A DNA stretch of 64,000 nt from Margaritifera margaritifera (taxonomy: Eukaryota; Mollusca; Bivalvia; Unionida; Margaritiferidae), in assembly GCA_029931535.1 (NCBI GenBank), contig JAQPZY010001242.1:806001-870000 (forward strand). Direction: 5' to 3'. Below are positions 46,690 through 62,069 of this stretch, piece after piece. Position 1 is the first letter of the stretch, and every line of letters begins with the position of its first letter. The notes below the pieces were generated by a model that was given only the letters and a program-made list of their open reading frames with translations, ran no database searches and was not told where the DNA came from. The position numbers and the translations under genes are program-made.

Positions 46690-49600
46690 AAAACAAAACT
46701 TGTCGTCATATATACACAAAGCACTATTGTTCATCTGAATGTCATGCGCCTCATGATTGTATAATCGGAATAAATTAATTTCTTGGTAATTGTCATTGTA
46801 GTTAAATAATCAATCTTTTAAATTCTCTTTCATTACGCATTTTCAAACTTCATTATCGACCTTCTTTTAGTTTTTATCAATCCTGAATGAACATAGTTTT
46901 GACTTTAACCCACAAAACTCTTGAATAGGTACAACACTTAATTCATCCTTGAAAAGTCCAGGAACTTTGTTATTCATTGTCTGTTGGATAATTACTAATG
47001 TCATAAAACTTGATGTCATCCTTCATTTCATTGTAGAATATTTTGTTTCAATATAGATGCAAAGTGAATTAGTGCCAGTCATTAACAGCCTCATGTTATA
47101 ATCGTATTTGCTTTTGAGTTTGTTGTAGTAAAATTCTTTCATCAAACATTTGCTTTACTCAATTTAGTAAATTTAATTTTGTTAATTTAATTTTCTTTTT
47201 TTTTCAAACTGACTAACATTAAATCATAATGAATATTTTCCCCTTGCACATGATAGATCTTTTTTTGTCATTAACAAAATTTATTTTCGTCTGTATATAT
47301 TTTAACTAGCCTTCTTTTTCTGAGATTTTACATCTGTTTATCTAACACACAATTTTTCATCACTTTCAAGAAGTCTTTCTCAAAACCATTTCCTGCTTTT
47401 TGCCTCAAATTTGCAATCAGTTCAATATATGATTTTAACCATGGTTATTGATCAACAAGCCAACTCTGTATCTTTTTCAGTTTTAAACTTACTGTATCTA
47501 AAGCTTTAGGTTTCTGTAGTGAATGACATATTTCTCTTTCTTTTCCATGTACATACTGTTTTGGGTACAGTTGGATTTGTACCCTAGTAATTATTTATAA
47601 ACATTTTTGTAACTCTGATAATTCATTCTCATCCGGAACTAATTCATCTGGAGCTAATGGGTAGTCTTTACAATGGTCATACAGGTGTAATGGAACCTCC
47701 AAGTCCACTTCTAATATGCAATCAGTTTATAGTCATGTGGTATTTCCAACAGGTTATCTTTTGCCCATCTAATTTGTTCATCAGTTTCCCATCTAAAGTG
47801 TTTTGCCAGCATGTATTAGTTCATAGCCTAACCAAGCATGTTGTTAGTGTTAAGGCACATAATGAATTACCCCTGACCTTTATCTTTAGAACTCGCTATC
47901 ATTTCTTACCTTATTATCTTTGCTTGAGCAATATTAATAATTTGCTTCAGCATATCATGGTATCATGATAAGTTCACTTCTTATTCCACTCTCAATCATC
48001 AGGAACCTATCACAGTCTGTTGAAACTTTAAGTTATTCAGCTTATATCATCAAGGATGCGTGATCTGCTAATTCAGGAGCACTGTAATAAGAGTAGTGTT
48101 TAGATTGCAATTTTTCATTCCAACATTCCTAAAGTCCTAAAAAAAAGAGAGGCCACATAGCATCAGTGTATCCTTAATGACACATAAGTGATAAAGATCT
48201 ACAATTTTTCAAAGGTTACATTCTTCCATGACATCCTGAACACACCGGTAATCGTCGTTTGGTATGTTTGAATCATTCAGTAATTAGTAATGCTTTTCTT
48301 TGGATGGTATAGCTGTTTCATGAAATCGTTCAAAGTTATCCATGAACACGTAGAGAGACTGTATATTTGTAAACATTTTCAGCGTTTCAGCGTTTCTGTA
48401 ATTTTTTCACCACTTAAATGTGTAGCCATCTGTTCCATATAGCATTCCTTGAAACTAAAACTATCTATAAACCGGACTGTAATTTTAACAATTATTTCTT
48501 TTTATTTTTCTAATAACCAATCACCTATGAAATCCTTGCTAAAAGAAGTATATTCTTTTATCGTTGTTCGTTATGATTGTTACCTCTTCACCTGGATTAT
48601 TTATTACAAGAGTCTTGATGACTGTCATAATCGGACATATTTCGAATGAATAATGGTATTTGTTTAGAATATTTGTAATTCAAATTGTATTCGTAATGTC
48701 CTGGACCTCTATACTTGTATGTATGTTAAGTGATCATGGTCACGAACGTTGTCTTCAATTATTGTACTGGACACTACCGGTGCATGTTGCCTTTGGCACG
48801 ATTTATTTCTCATAAATATGGCATATATTTGTTGAGTTTAAATGTTTTCATATTCGTCTATGAAAACCATAGGTTTTGAATTTTTGTTTGGTCTTAATTC
48901 TGTAATTATACAGTACTTTTGTGATCTTATCAAATACGTCGTAAAATACTTAAATCCAGTCTGTTCCGCTGTTAACTGTTGTTTTGTGTCTCTTGTGGAC
49001 TGATTCGTGATAATTGTGTCAGTTTCAGTGATACTTCAAAGTCACAATAAATAACATGTATACCTTTTAATTGGTATTGACAGTTTTACTGAATTTGACA
49101 ACTGAGCCTTCTTTAGGCATGATATTGATGACGTTATCTACGAGCATTTGTTTTGTCCGTCACAGTTGTTTATATGTGATGATACTAGTCTTTAACAACA
49201 ACAAAAAAAAATCCAGCATAATCATACCTTCCATATTTGTAGTCATTAAGGCCACCATGCTGAAATACGATTAGCGTGTCAACATGTTTTTGTCTTTCTA
49301 TTTTAATTGTTCTGACCTGTTTGGAGTAGCATGTTCAACTATTTCATCAACATTTACCGATATATCAAATTCATTTGAAAATTTCCCAGTTTCGTCAGTT
49401 TTTACCGGACATCGTTTAACCAATGGCTGTGTCTATCCGAATTGTATTTTGAGGTAATCTGGAGATCTTCTTTTGGAATTCATTCAGCAGCATTGAAAAT
49501 TATCACATCTGTTATCGATATTTTTACGTTTATACAAACTTTTTTGCACATTTTGAATACACGTTCAATTACAATATCAATATCACATCTATTCAATATA

Positions 49601-49832
49601 TCTACGTACCTTATTCTGAGCTAAACATTTCTTTACTCAACATCTCAATTTGTTCAACCTCCTGAGTGTGTCGTTTCATAAGCCTAATGGTTAAGTCTAA
49701 TTGAACCTTCACATAACCAACCTGTCGGATTTTGTCACTGATGATATTCTTTAAATATGGCTCACTTTCAATTAACATTAATATAAATCTAAGTAATTTC
49801 GTTTTGATTCTGTTTAAATTCTTTCTATTCAT
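46690..49832 (-). pseudogene. Maverick/Polinton protein-primed DNA polymerase B relic
   Basis: Broken minus-strand frames match Polinton PolB in the right order. An N-terminal segment lies at 49832-49611. A VRDHDHL block, which normally precedes the exonuclease-to-polymerase region, is at about 48748-48728. A YPLAPDEL block is at about 47668-47645 and a PWLKSYIEL block at about 47444-47418. Motif C is at 47076-47065 and reads GTNS instead of the catalytic DTDS, so it is inactive. A KDELSVVPIQEF block follows. Many stops and frameshifts occur. The polymerase lies tail-to-tail with the integrase relic, so one element probably covered at least 45.4-49.8 kb. Ends were not found. Confidence 0.8.
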
Positions 49833-51396
49833 ATTTCTATTTTAGTTGGAAAACATATGAAAGGGTGGGGTTTTGGGGGTTTTTTAATTCTCTTTTTCTC
49901 TCACTTGTTTTGGTATTTGTCATCAGGTATCGACGCCTTAATTTTGATTTATTTAGCTAGAAATATTTCATTATATATTTAATTATTTGTCATGTGCATG
50001 TGTGTGTGATATTTGACGTCTATCTAAACTTTAATTATTTTGCATGTGCATGTGTGTGTGATCTTTGACGTCTATCTAAACTTCCTGCATAATTCCCACC
50101 TCATCGTCTATAGATTCTGCACCTGGGGGTAATTATATATGAGGTGCACCTCTAGGGGGAGGCCACTGGTGTTTATACCATCTCTTTATCTACCCTCTGC
50201 CATCGAACTTAGCACATTATGATCAGACGTGTGCTCCGTGAATAATGAATTCTCTTATACCCTTTTTCTATATTTGTTGCTATCGTGTGATGCGACTCTT
50301 TGAGCACAAGTCCTGCGTAATCACAACCTGGAGTCGTTCTGACTTTCTAGGGCACTTCTTAGCGTTGACATGGCAACTCTGACGCACTTGTATCAGCCTT
50401 TTCCCAGTGTCACGTGGTTCTCGTGCATAAACAGGACACAAGACCAGCTCTTCTCTGGAGTATTTCTGGCTTCCTAAGATGCTTCATGCGTTCACATACC
50501 TATTTTGTCACATTTTTTTTCATGTTTGGGCTTTTCTTTGTTGGCATGCCTTGTATTTTGTGTACACGTTTAGAACCCTTTCGTAATCGCAGAGCTTATA
50601 TTTGTTTTGAACGCGGAACGTAGTTTAGTTTTCATCTGATTTATATTACCTATTGGCTTGTATATACAACGAAATGGTTCTAAATTATATAGAGGAAAAA
50701 AGTATCACCCCTGGTAAAAGGAACCGATCCACAGACCTTTGGGCGATACTATTAGACCAAGAAAACATACGACTTTTGATTATTTGTTCCGCTCAAGTAA
50801 AAGCAGCTAAACTAGTAATTTTACCGTCAGTATACTTACTCTGCATGATCGTTCACTTAAATCAATCGTGTTTGGTGATTTTTCAGTGCCACAATTATAC
50901 CATTTTATCATCTCCATTTATTTTAGTAGAATTTCAAATAGTATGATTGTTGGGCTGCACTGGTTGCCAATTTTCCAGAGGTAGGTTTGCTTCTTTATTA
51001 AATCCTTAAGAAAGAGTATCAATCTGTTTTGTCTTCTTGTCTCCTTTAGGGGCTGGCATGTAGGGTAAATGGGTCACATTACAACCACTCCATGGTTGTC
51101 ACCACTCTGCGCCATCGCCGCTAAATAAGCGCTTCTGCTCTCTTGTGATTTACGATATATGTTTAGATATTATCCTTACGCCGACCAGCCGGGCGGACAC
51201 GTATGTATGTTAAGAGTCTAACAAAATAGTTCCAAACACTTGGCTCCTTGTTTTCTTTGTTGTGATGACTAATGGACTTGCTAAGGTCAATCTAATATAT
51301 GTCTTGACTGTAATTTTAACTAAGAAAAATTATTCGTAAAATATATTAACATGTGTTTTTACAAAATGTAACATTGCCCATGCTCATTGCGGCACT
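49833..51396. other. Intergenic, no gene recognised
   Basis: This includes a short direct duplication (TGTGCATGTGTGTGTGAT followed by TTTGACGTCTATCTAAAC, at about 49993 and 50043). A moderately conserved-looking stretch with GAGGTGCACCTCTAGGGGGA lies at 50130-50260. Possible remains of the Polinton or its target. No convincing frame. Confidence 0.4.
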
Positions 51397-51498
51397 GGGG
51401 CTCGTATTGTTGCTTACAACTTATCTATCAGTCATACATGTACTATATAATACTATAGTATGACTGATAGATTAGTTGTAAGCAACAATACGAGCCCC
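51397..51498. repeat. Near-perfect 102-bp palindrome (41-bp arms)
   Basis: The left arm starts GGGGCTCGTATTGTTGCTTA at 51397. The right arm ends with its exact complement at 51498. The arms are 41 bp with a single mismatch and a ~20-base AT-rich loop. The structure could extrude as a cruciform or, if transcribed, fold like a small-RNA precursor hairpin. The right arm is continuous with a minus-strand open frame, whereas the left arm is the copy. Confidence 0.92.
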
Positions 51499-51622
51499 TG
51501 TGCATTGGGGTACATCTTTGTCAAATCTTCAGTTTCGGAGGTGCGTCGTTTTTCCACGTTGTCACGCTCTTCAACTTCGGTGGCAAGTAAATCTTGCATG
51601 TAGTCCGCAATCCCGTAATACC
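51453..51622 (-). CDS. Possible exon of unknown gene
   Basis: After a TTCCTTTTAG acceptor-like site, the minus strand is open for about 56 codons to a TAG at 51455-51453. The frame starts YYGIADYMQDLLATEVEE and is strongly charged (many Glu, Asp, Lys and Arg), unlike random AT-rich intron frames. The last part runs through the right arm of the palindrome at 51397-51498. I do not recognise the family and found no linked exon nearby. It may be chance or a transposon remnant. Confidence 0.25.
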
Positions 51623-51659
51623 TAAAAGGAAGTGATCGGTTTGGAAATATCGGAACTTA

Positions 51660-53455
51660 TGAAGTTAGGGATTCTAGCTCCTTTTATTTTACAAGTCATA
51701 AATGTCATGTAGGCGTTCAGTACCGACTATTTCAGTAATTGGTGTCATTTTTTTAGAATGTGATCACACATACTTTTAAATGGCGAGTATTCACTTTATT
51801 TTGATCCTCATACATCCATATTCCTTTGGAAGGTCATTATTTACAGAGAAATACATACGGCAAAAATCAGTGTTAAAGTACGTGGACATTTTTGGACGAG
51901 GTAACCTAAAGGTGTGATCCAGTTCAAACTGGATTGAATGTCGGCGCGCTGTGATATCACAATGAAAATTGGTACTACCCAGTTATTTGTTTTTATAGAC
52001 CCGACGTCCCTTTTCTTGATCCAGTTTAGTACCTAGCCACCATTGTAAAAGTCCATAGCGATCAATAATTTTCGTCTGGAAGCGTTTTGATGACAATTAA
52101 GGTGCAAATTCAACAATCAGGATTGAATAGACTTTGGTTAAACTATATTAGTATTAAATTTAAAACAATAATTAATATTTAATTTAATTTGGGTAATTGC
52201 ACCCTCATAACCACGTTGACATACACTTTACATGCACGCATGTGCATAACTGACTGTTAATAGGTCAAAGGCCGATGAGAGAGAACTTAAGCAATGAACT
52301 TTGTTAATGTCACGTGGAACTTTAAATAACAGATTAAATGTTATTTTGTACTGAACCAAATCAAATTCCGACATCCAAGTGGGTAATTCCGTCCACAACA
52401 ATACACGTATTAATCAATCACTTCTGCATATTCTAATTTTCTTTTAAGTTCTGTAATCAATTACGATGCATTTTATTAAAGTATTAAACCAATTTAATAT
52501 AGTGTCCAAGTAGTTGAGAGAGACAGACAGACAGACAGACATACAGAGAAGTGATGACGGTGAAGGAGAAATAAAGCTTTTAAAATATTATTTTATTTGC
52601 ATTCTTAAGAAAACATATGAATTTATGTTTTTTTTAGAAGTTTGATCTTAATTCTGAAGCTAATTGTTCATATTTAGTCATGATTGTTCTGTTGCGCTCA
52701 TTAGTGTTCCTGAGTGGTCGTGAATTACCAAACTGGTATATATTACCGGGGGAAATCCGACCGCAAGTGAAATTTTGATTAAAAAATTGCCTCTTTTGTC
52801 TCTTTAATATTTTTTTCACATTTAAAAAAAAATAAAATATTTTATACAAATTAAGACTTTATTATTCAACACATACATCCTATTAGGCTTAATTTTAATT
52901 GTCCTAAAAGCCTGACATATCCGTAGTCCTGTGCTGCCACGTCTTACTTTCGGAATCGACACTTGCAGATAACATCAGAGAAGCAAGTGAGAAGTGATAA
53001 CGTAATTTGCACTTGGGATTGTCCTATGTGCTAGAATTGACTTTTACTTCATTTACATATTCATGTACAAAGAAACATATCATTTTGCATGTAGGTATTA
53101 TGCAACAGCTGATCTCAGTAACACTCACTGTCAATGGTCGGAATATGACTAGCTTACCTTAATATTGTTAGAATTTCAGTCATTGTTCTAAAATCATAAT
53201 TGTAATTTGAAGAAATAAACCATGCAAGTATGATATACCATCGAAGCATTTACGATCTCCCTTTATGTTAGCCAACAAAAGGCGAAGTTAAACGTACACT
53301 GTTTTGTTATTTATCTCTTGTAAAAGAAGAGACAAAAATATAATATTTGAAGGAAGGGTAGACCGTCAAACTAGTTGCATTGTAGCACCAGAACCGTCTC
53401 ATAAGTTGGTTCCTATTATAGTTTTCCCATAGTTCTATAGGAACAACGTCTGTAA
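51660..53455. other. Upstream intergenic region of RPS3
   Basis: AT-rich, with a (CAGA)n tract near 52520. A minus-strand frame ending at 52634 carries a polar ELASELRSNF-like end that I could not assign. No exon was accepted. Confidence 0.4.
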
Positions 53456-53480
53456 CTTCCTTTTCCTGTAGCTAGCCAAA
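53456..53480 (+). promoter_or_regulatory. 5' TOP pyrimidine tract and leader of RPS3
   Basis: CTTCCTTTTCCT at 53456-53467 lies 13 bp before the RPS3 ATG. Ribosomal-protein mRNAs typically start at a C followed by a pyrimidine run (5' TOP), which puts translation under growth control. Transcription probably starts here, giving a leader of only about 25 nt. The start site itself is inferred. Confidence 0.7.
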
Positions 53481-53510
53481 ATGGCGACTCAAATAAGCAA
53501 GAAACGCAAG
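53481..53510 (+). CDS. RPS3: Ribosomal protein S3 (uS3) exon 1
   Basis: ATG followed by nine codons (MATQISKKRK), then the donor GTTTAT. The human protein begins MAVQISKKRK, so the start is secure. It joins exon 2 in phase 0. uS3 is part of the 40S subunit at the mRNA entry channel. Confidence 0.93.
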
Positions 53511-56499
53511 GTTTATACTTGATTATTTCCTTTCTTTATCATCAATTACGAAACAAAAAGTTATTGACAGATACACTAACAAATAAACTATCGTTTTGCA
53601 AAATGACACATTAAGTGTATTCGTTGTTGAAAAGATGTTTTGAGATTTCTATTCCCAACCCAGTAACGTACATGTGATTTCGTCGAATGTATTGCGGACT
53701 TGTACGCTTGCGGAACGCAAAATGAGCTGCTTGACTTATTTGACTTGATCTGCTTGTTCGTCGGCTACTATTTAAGGTTTTGAAAAAGTGGGTAATATAC
53801 AATACGTTCGTTGTGTTACAAGTTTTCGTAGGCCTGGGCATAATAAGCAACCTACCTATTGTAAATAATATACATTCTTCATAATTTAATGTCGTGCCGC
53901 AGTCATGGATGTCTGTCTACGCTCTTTTAGTAGTTAGTTGATGTGTAATTAAAGTTGTAGACGGGGGGGGGGGGAGGGAGGGAGGGACCATATCTCGTAT
54001 CTCCACTTGGTTCAATGGCTGCCAGAGTATCTTGAACATCTGTAATTTTGTTAGGCCAGGCTCAGCTCTCATTCACCATCACTATCCATACAATCTCCAT
54101 ATCTGCTACAGGACTTCTAGTCCAAGTTGTTACTCTTACTTTTTTTTATTTTCTGACTTGGTAATTCCTGTGTCGGAAAAAAAAGCAGAGAAGAATCTGT
54201 TGGTCTGCAGGACTCGGTACTGTGTGAAGTAGAAGTGGTCACAGTATTTGGGCACATCTTGATTCCAGGAACTTACATTTTTATTATTCCACTTGAAATT
54301 AGTGGTTTTCATAGTCCTATAATAGTAATGCTACATTAATTTTATTTTTAAATCCACGTATATAAACTATATAACATTTTAAAGGTATTCAGTTATTTTC
54401 AGGAAAATGCTTTTCTTTTTAATAAATTTTTATTTTTAAGGGAGAAAATGTAACTTGAAGTTTTGAGTCTTTTTAAAATGTCACTTGAGGATTTCGATTT
54501 CCCGCTAGTTTTGAGGTGATTATTGTGTAAAATGAATGAAAAGCTATACTGATGAACAACAGGCATTTAATTTAGTATTTGTTGTACAATATAATCTCCA
54601 AGATACAAAAAGTGTTGTGGAATAAATCATTTTAATCGATCAGTTGATGAAATCAATTTTTACAGGCTGCTGCCATTTCTGTCATTACACTACAAGTTCC
54701 GAGAAGGAGAGTCTACTCTTTACATATTATAACCTGAGTTTTTAAAAGCCACATTTTATCATGAATATATTTTTCACATTAATAATATGATAAGAATTAC
54801 TATGTTATGGAATAAAACCCTTTGAGCAGTTCATGAACACACTTACCTGGCGCTGCAATTTCTGTGATTACACCATTCGTATTATTCCCATGATTTTTAA
54901 AAACCAAATTTTATGATGTATACATTTATTTTTTAAGTTAATAATATGATAACAATTTCTGTGTTGTTATGGAATAAAACACTGAGCAGTTCATGAACAC
55001 TTTTACTGGCTCTGCAATTTCTATGATTACACCATATGTATTATTCCCTGGGTTTTTAAATGCCACATTTTATGAAGTATACATTTATTTTTTAAATTAT
55101 TTAACATCATAACAATTAAGAGTAATTCTAAAAAATTGAAAGTAGTCAGTTAATTGGTTATATATGCTAAATATTGATGATAAATTGACATTTTCAAAAT
55201 TAAACTATTTTTACCTTCAATTCAACACCATCTTCATGTAAGAAGCATATACAGATGCACAGATATCATAAACATTTATTAATTATTTTCAGAACTTAAT
55301 CATGTCATTGCTGCTCACAAGGAAGTAACCTTAGACCACCCTAACAGACATTAAAACCAGGCCTTCGGGGAACACAACTCAAGCGCAATTTAGAGTTACA
55401 TACCTTTCATTTAGCATCACTACCTATAACATAGGATGCTACACTTATATGAACAAATCATATTTACAGTCTGATATTAACTTTTACTATTAATGGGATG
55501 TTGACATCCTATCGGAGATCTGGGAAATGCCTGTGCATTTTCATATTTCTAGATGTGTAAATTGAAATGTAGCAATAACAAATAAAAATTTCCTCTTACT
55601 TGCCAAAAGACATCTGCCATTTAGGCATAATCTCCAAAATTCTGTTGGTTCCAGCAAATGTAAGCAATTGTGTTAGCTATAGTGTAACTTGACATGGTGG
55701 CTTATTTGTAAAATGCAACAGCATAAACTTTTTAACTGAAACAAAACTACAAAAAACTTTTATTTTTCTTCTTGCCATGTGGGTAAATGTGTTTTGTTAA
55801 AAAAGAGAGACTACCATAGTTCTAACTACTTTCCATTTTGATTGTTCCATCAAACTTGAACAACTTGAAAAATGAATCACTTGTATGAAATTGGGATTTC
55901 GTTTTTATTCTAAACGCTGGCAAGTGCTTTATAATCATATTCATTAAAAACAAAGAGCATGTGTTTATTTCATGTTAAACACATAATTTAGGCCCGTTTA
56001 CATGTCCGCAACCAGGACTATGCGGAATGTGCACTAAGAAAATGGCGAATAACGATCAGACTTCATAGTCCCGCAGAAAATAAAAATGAAAATAGCAGCA
56101 TAAAACTAAATATTGAAAGTTTGGACTTTGTGTATAATGTAATTGAGCTAGGGTTTTCATGGACATCAAACTAAATACACGTAATTAACTAACTGCAATA
56201 ACCCATTCTGTAGTAAATTAACATGGTAAACAATGTGCTATTTGGCCTGCCAATAATTAGTATACTTTAATGGGTATTTATGTGAACCAACCTGCATACT
56301 CTGTCCTTGTTGACATTGACTTGTCTTTGTTTTTAGTAGGGTCCATAATATTATTGTCAGTTTATAACATTACAACTCAACATCTTTGGTATTGTTACAA
56401 ACTGAGAGCAGTTAATGAACAGATTTATTTCATTCTTGAGAAAAGGTCAGAGTAATTGTTACACAATAATTGATCATAAAATTGTTTCATTCATAATAG
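53511..56499 (+). other. RPS3 intron 1
   Basis: A 2,989-bp intron, GT-AG. It contains a G-rich tract near 53963, a triplicated ~165-bp block at 54575-55100, and AT-rich unique sequence. Vertebrate RPS3 introns host U15 snoRNAs. I looked for box C/D elements but could not support one here. Confidence 0.75.
54575..55100. repeat. Three diverged ~165-200-bp tandem blocks in RPS3 intron 1
   Basis: Units at about 54575-54776, 54777-54938 and 54939-55100 share TTATGGAATAAAAC, GAGCAGTTCATGAACAC, CTGCAATTTCTNTGATTACA, CCATNNGTATTATTCCC and a closing GCCACATTTTATNANGTATA segment. The second and third are close to each other and the first is more diverged. Confidence 0.8.
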
Positions 56500-59098
<2,599 letters not shown>

Positions 59099-60061
59099 TT
59101 ACCTGTTGCTATTGTGTAGCTGGCTCTTTTGGATTGAAAATACCCCAACCGTATGATGAGAATTCATCCTCCCATAGGGTGAACTGGAAGATTCTGGAAT
59201 ACCAGAATGCCCCTCGTCCAACCCGCAGATACCTTGCCTATATGCACTGTCTTTTTCCGGTTGCAGACTTAACTGCTGGTTTAATTTACATCGAAGAGAA
59301 ATTGCCTTCGCTTTGAGTGTTAACATTACGATTTGAGCTTTTTCTTTATGTGCATAGTTTTCATTGTGTGGAATTACCCTTGATCAAGCATTTTTCCATA
59401 TGAATTGAGCTATTCTTGAAAGTTATTCGCAGTTTTTTTGGTTACGTTTTGTATAACCTTGTATTTAGGTTCTTACTCCATTTGGTGTTATTTTCTAGCT
59501 CTGATAGGTATTTAGTTAAATATCTCTATCCTTGCCGAATTTGGCCTGTGGACTCATTTTGATTCTGTTCATTATTTTATTATGGTAATGAATGATCGTA
59601 ATTCATGTTTCTTTTAATGTGACTTGCGTGATTTTTATCTCGGAAAAGCAGGTTGCACACCAGTTTTTCCCCTCTGTTTAGTTATTGAACACCATTTCAT
59701 TCTTGCAATTAGTATAGGATAGTATTCCTTACCATTATCCTTTTTATTAGCAATCTTAAAGTGGTTTTTTGCTCATTTAGTCATCTCCAGCTCTTGAATA
59801 AGCCTGGTTGACGTCATATTTGAATTATCTTCAGTATTATTTGGTTGTTTTATTTCTTTAGTCTTCATTACTTAGCTTAGCATTGCTTACCTTTTTGCAT
59901 TAAAACATCAGTGATTGTTTTAATTCTTTGAGACAACACCTAGAAAAGGTGAGTTCTTGCTGTTATCATATTAGTGTAGACTTCGTCCATGCCAATACAA
60001 TTTACATATGCTTACATGGAAGTTTTTGAATAAATCTTCTTTTCAGCATTCTCTTGCAGCA

Positions 60062-60690
60062 ATGGCTAAGCAAGGTGTGGTTAGGTGTGGCCACAGGAAA
60101 GCCTGCTGGGATACCCACCCCACTTGCCTATTTTGTACAGGTTGCAAGAGGACAGATGGTTATCCCTTTTGCAGACTGGTCAGACGAGGACTGGGCCTCC
60201 GCTGAACATAGATGTAATTATATTCCGCGAGGGCATAGAGCAAGTTACACCCTCCCGTGACAGAGGTGCAGCATCCTCTTCCATCCAGAAGGACAGAGTT
60301 AGTCATGCCCCAACATGAGGGTGGAGCAGCACCCTTTCAGTCGCAGGGGCCCATTGTCAGCGACGGGATCGAGCCACCCAGTAAGAGGACAGTTTTGATC
60401 TAAGTCTGTCACATCTGGGGAAGGGTCTTTCTACAGATCTGAGTCACCTGACCAGGCACTGGTCACCTGTCTAGGAGTACTGGTTACTGGTTGTTGGAGA
60501 CCCTATGGTACAGATGTTTGGTCTGGCATAATGGTCGATGGCTGGGTCCTTTATATCATACAAGGTGGATTCTGACTTCACTTTCAGGATCTTCCTACTC
60601 TACTAAGGTCCCCCAAGTTCTTTCACCAGTTGAATCTGGTGCGATTAAAGGAAAAGGTGCATTCCATTCTTTAGAAGGGTGCAGTAGAGA
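60062..60690 (+). pseudogene. DIRS gag-like ORF remnant
   Basis: ATG at 60062 opens a frame with a GHRKACWDTHPTCLFC Cys/His cluster, typical of the start of DIRS gag proteins. Continuation of the match shifts frame within 150 bp (an IPFADWSDEDW-like stretch in another phase). The remainder cannot be read through, so the gene is frameshifted. Confidence 0.55.
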
Positions 60691-60692
60691 GT

Positions 60693-61175
60693 GTGTTCAA
60701 TGACCAATCTCTGGCGTTCTACTCCCAGATTTTTCTGGTACCAAAGAATGGAATAAAATTTAATCTAATTATCGACCTTTCTTCCGTAAACAGGTTTCTG
60801 TGGGAGGAACCTTTCAAGATGGAGACCACAGTCTCAGTCAGGAATGCCATAAGACCAGGCGACTGGGCAGTCTCCATCGATCTTCAGTATGCATACCTTC
60901 ACGTCACTATTTTTCCTCCACACGAGGAAGTACATCCGGTTTTGCTTGGACGGAGAGGTTTTCCAATTTTTAGCTCTGCCATTCACCTGGCCTTAGCACC
61001 CAGAGCGTTTACCAGGGTCATGGGAGTAGTTGCTGCCCATTTAAGGTCACTAGATATCCCAATCCTCCAATATTTAGAAGATTGGTTGATCCACAATGGC
61101 TGGCTAGAGTCATTCAGACTAGATCCGTCTTGCTGTTGGTCCATAGTGACCAGGCTTTTTCTTTTACCCAACTGA
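60693..61175 (+). pseudogene. DIRS reverse transcriptase remnant
   Basis: Open from 60693 to a stop at 61173-61175. It has the palm motifs FLVPKNG, IDLSSVNRF, RPGDWAVSIDLQYAYLHV (motif A, catalytic Asp kept) and QYLEDWL at the motif C position. DIRS enzymes have YLDDW there, so the first motif C aspartate is Glu and the enzyme is predicted dead. The frame then continues after the stop. Confidence 0.85.
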
Positions 61176-61181
61176 GGGAAA

Positions 61182-62069
61182 TTGGAGCTTACTCCATCTC
61201 AGGATTTCATCTTCGTGTGGATGAATTTCCTCATGAACAGAGGATTAGTCTGTGTCCCTCTGGACACAGTAGACAAGATTCTGTCCCTGTTGGAGGCGCT
61301 GAGAGCCAGGAGCACTTTGTTGGCTTGTCTTTTTCTTTCTCTGCTGGGGACCTTGAACTCCACAGCAGATCTGGTTCCTCTAGGCAGACTGCACTTGCGT
61401 CTTCTCCAGTATCTCCTTTTGGTGAACTGGAAACTGTACATGGACCCTGCTCAGATTTCTCTAGGTCTGGATTTCCACCATCATCTGATTTGGTGGACAA
61501 ATTGGGACCGGTTTCTGGCTGGAGTCCCCTTGCACGCCTCCGAACCTCACTTCTATCTGTTCACAGATGCAGCATCAGATTCAGGGTGGGGTTCTCTTCT
61601 AGAGCTGGAAGGACTGATTCTTCTGGATTCGTGGTCAAGGGAAGAATCTGTCCTTCACATCAACAATTTGGAAATGAGGGCAGTGTTCTTAGCCCATCAG
61701 GGTTGTGTCGACAAAATAAGAGGTTGCTGCATGATGGTCTTTTCCGACAACATGTCAGTGGTAGCATACCTCAGGAGACAAGGAGGCACACGTGCACCTT
61801 CTATCAACATGGAGGTTTGGAACCTCCTTCGCTGGGCAGCCTCAGAAGGGATTACCCTCTGAGTTCACCACATTCCTGGCAAAAAGAATATTTTGGCAGA
61901 CAATCTGTCAAGGAAGGGGAACATAGTCCTCACAGAATGGTCTCTGCATCAATCCATAGCGGATTCCCTGTTCCAACTTTGGGAGACACCACTGGTTGAC
62001 TTGTTTGCTATAAGGCTAAACAACAAGCTCCCCTTTTACGTTTCCCCAGTCCCCAACCAGAGGGCCTAG
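61182..62069 (+). pseudogene. DIRS RNase H and pol C-terminal remnant
   Basis: This is the same frame as the reverse transcriptase after its stop. It begins with LTPSQDFIFVWMNF and includes RNase H residues: Asp in FTDAASDSGWGS, Glu in NNLEMRAVFLA, Asp in FSDNMSVVAYL. It ends at a TGA (61860-61862) that replaces an expected Arg codon. Beyond it the frame continues HHIPGKKNILADNLSRKGN and VDLFAIRLNNKLPFY to a stop at 62067-62069. Confidence 0.85.

Noticed and set aside
47657..47968. Plus-strand 103-codon frame
   Set aside because: It is antisense to the Polinton DNA polymerase B relic, whose conserved motifs are on the minus strand.
54640..54735. Box C/D snoRNA in RPS3 intron 1 (TGATGA near 54645 and CTGA near 54730)
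   Set aside because: Spacing is plausible but there is no convincing terminal stem or C'/D' pair, and the other two copies of the block lack the TGATGA box.
60983..61500. Minus-strand and alternate-frame open stretches over the DIRS element
   Set aside because: They are shadows of the reverse transcriptase and RNase H frame, whose motifs are on the plus strand in a single phase.
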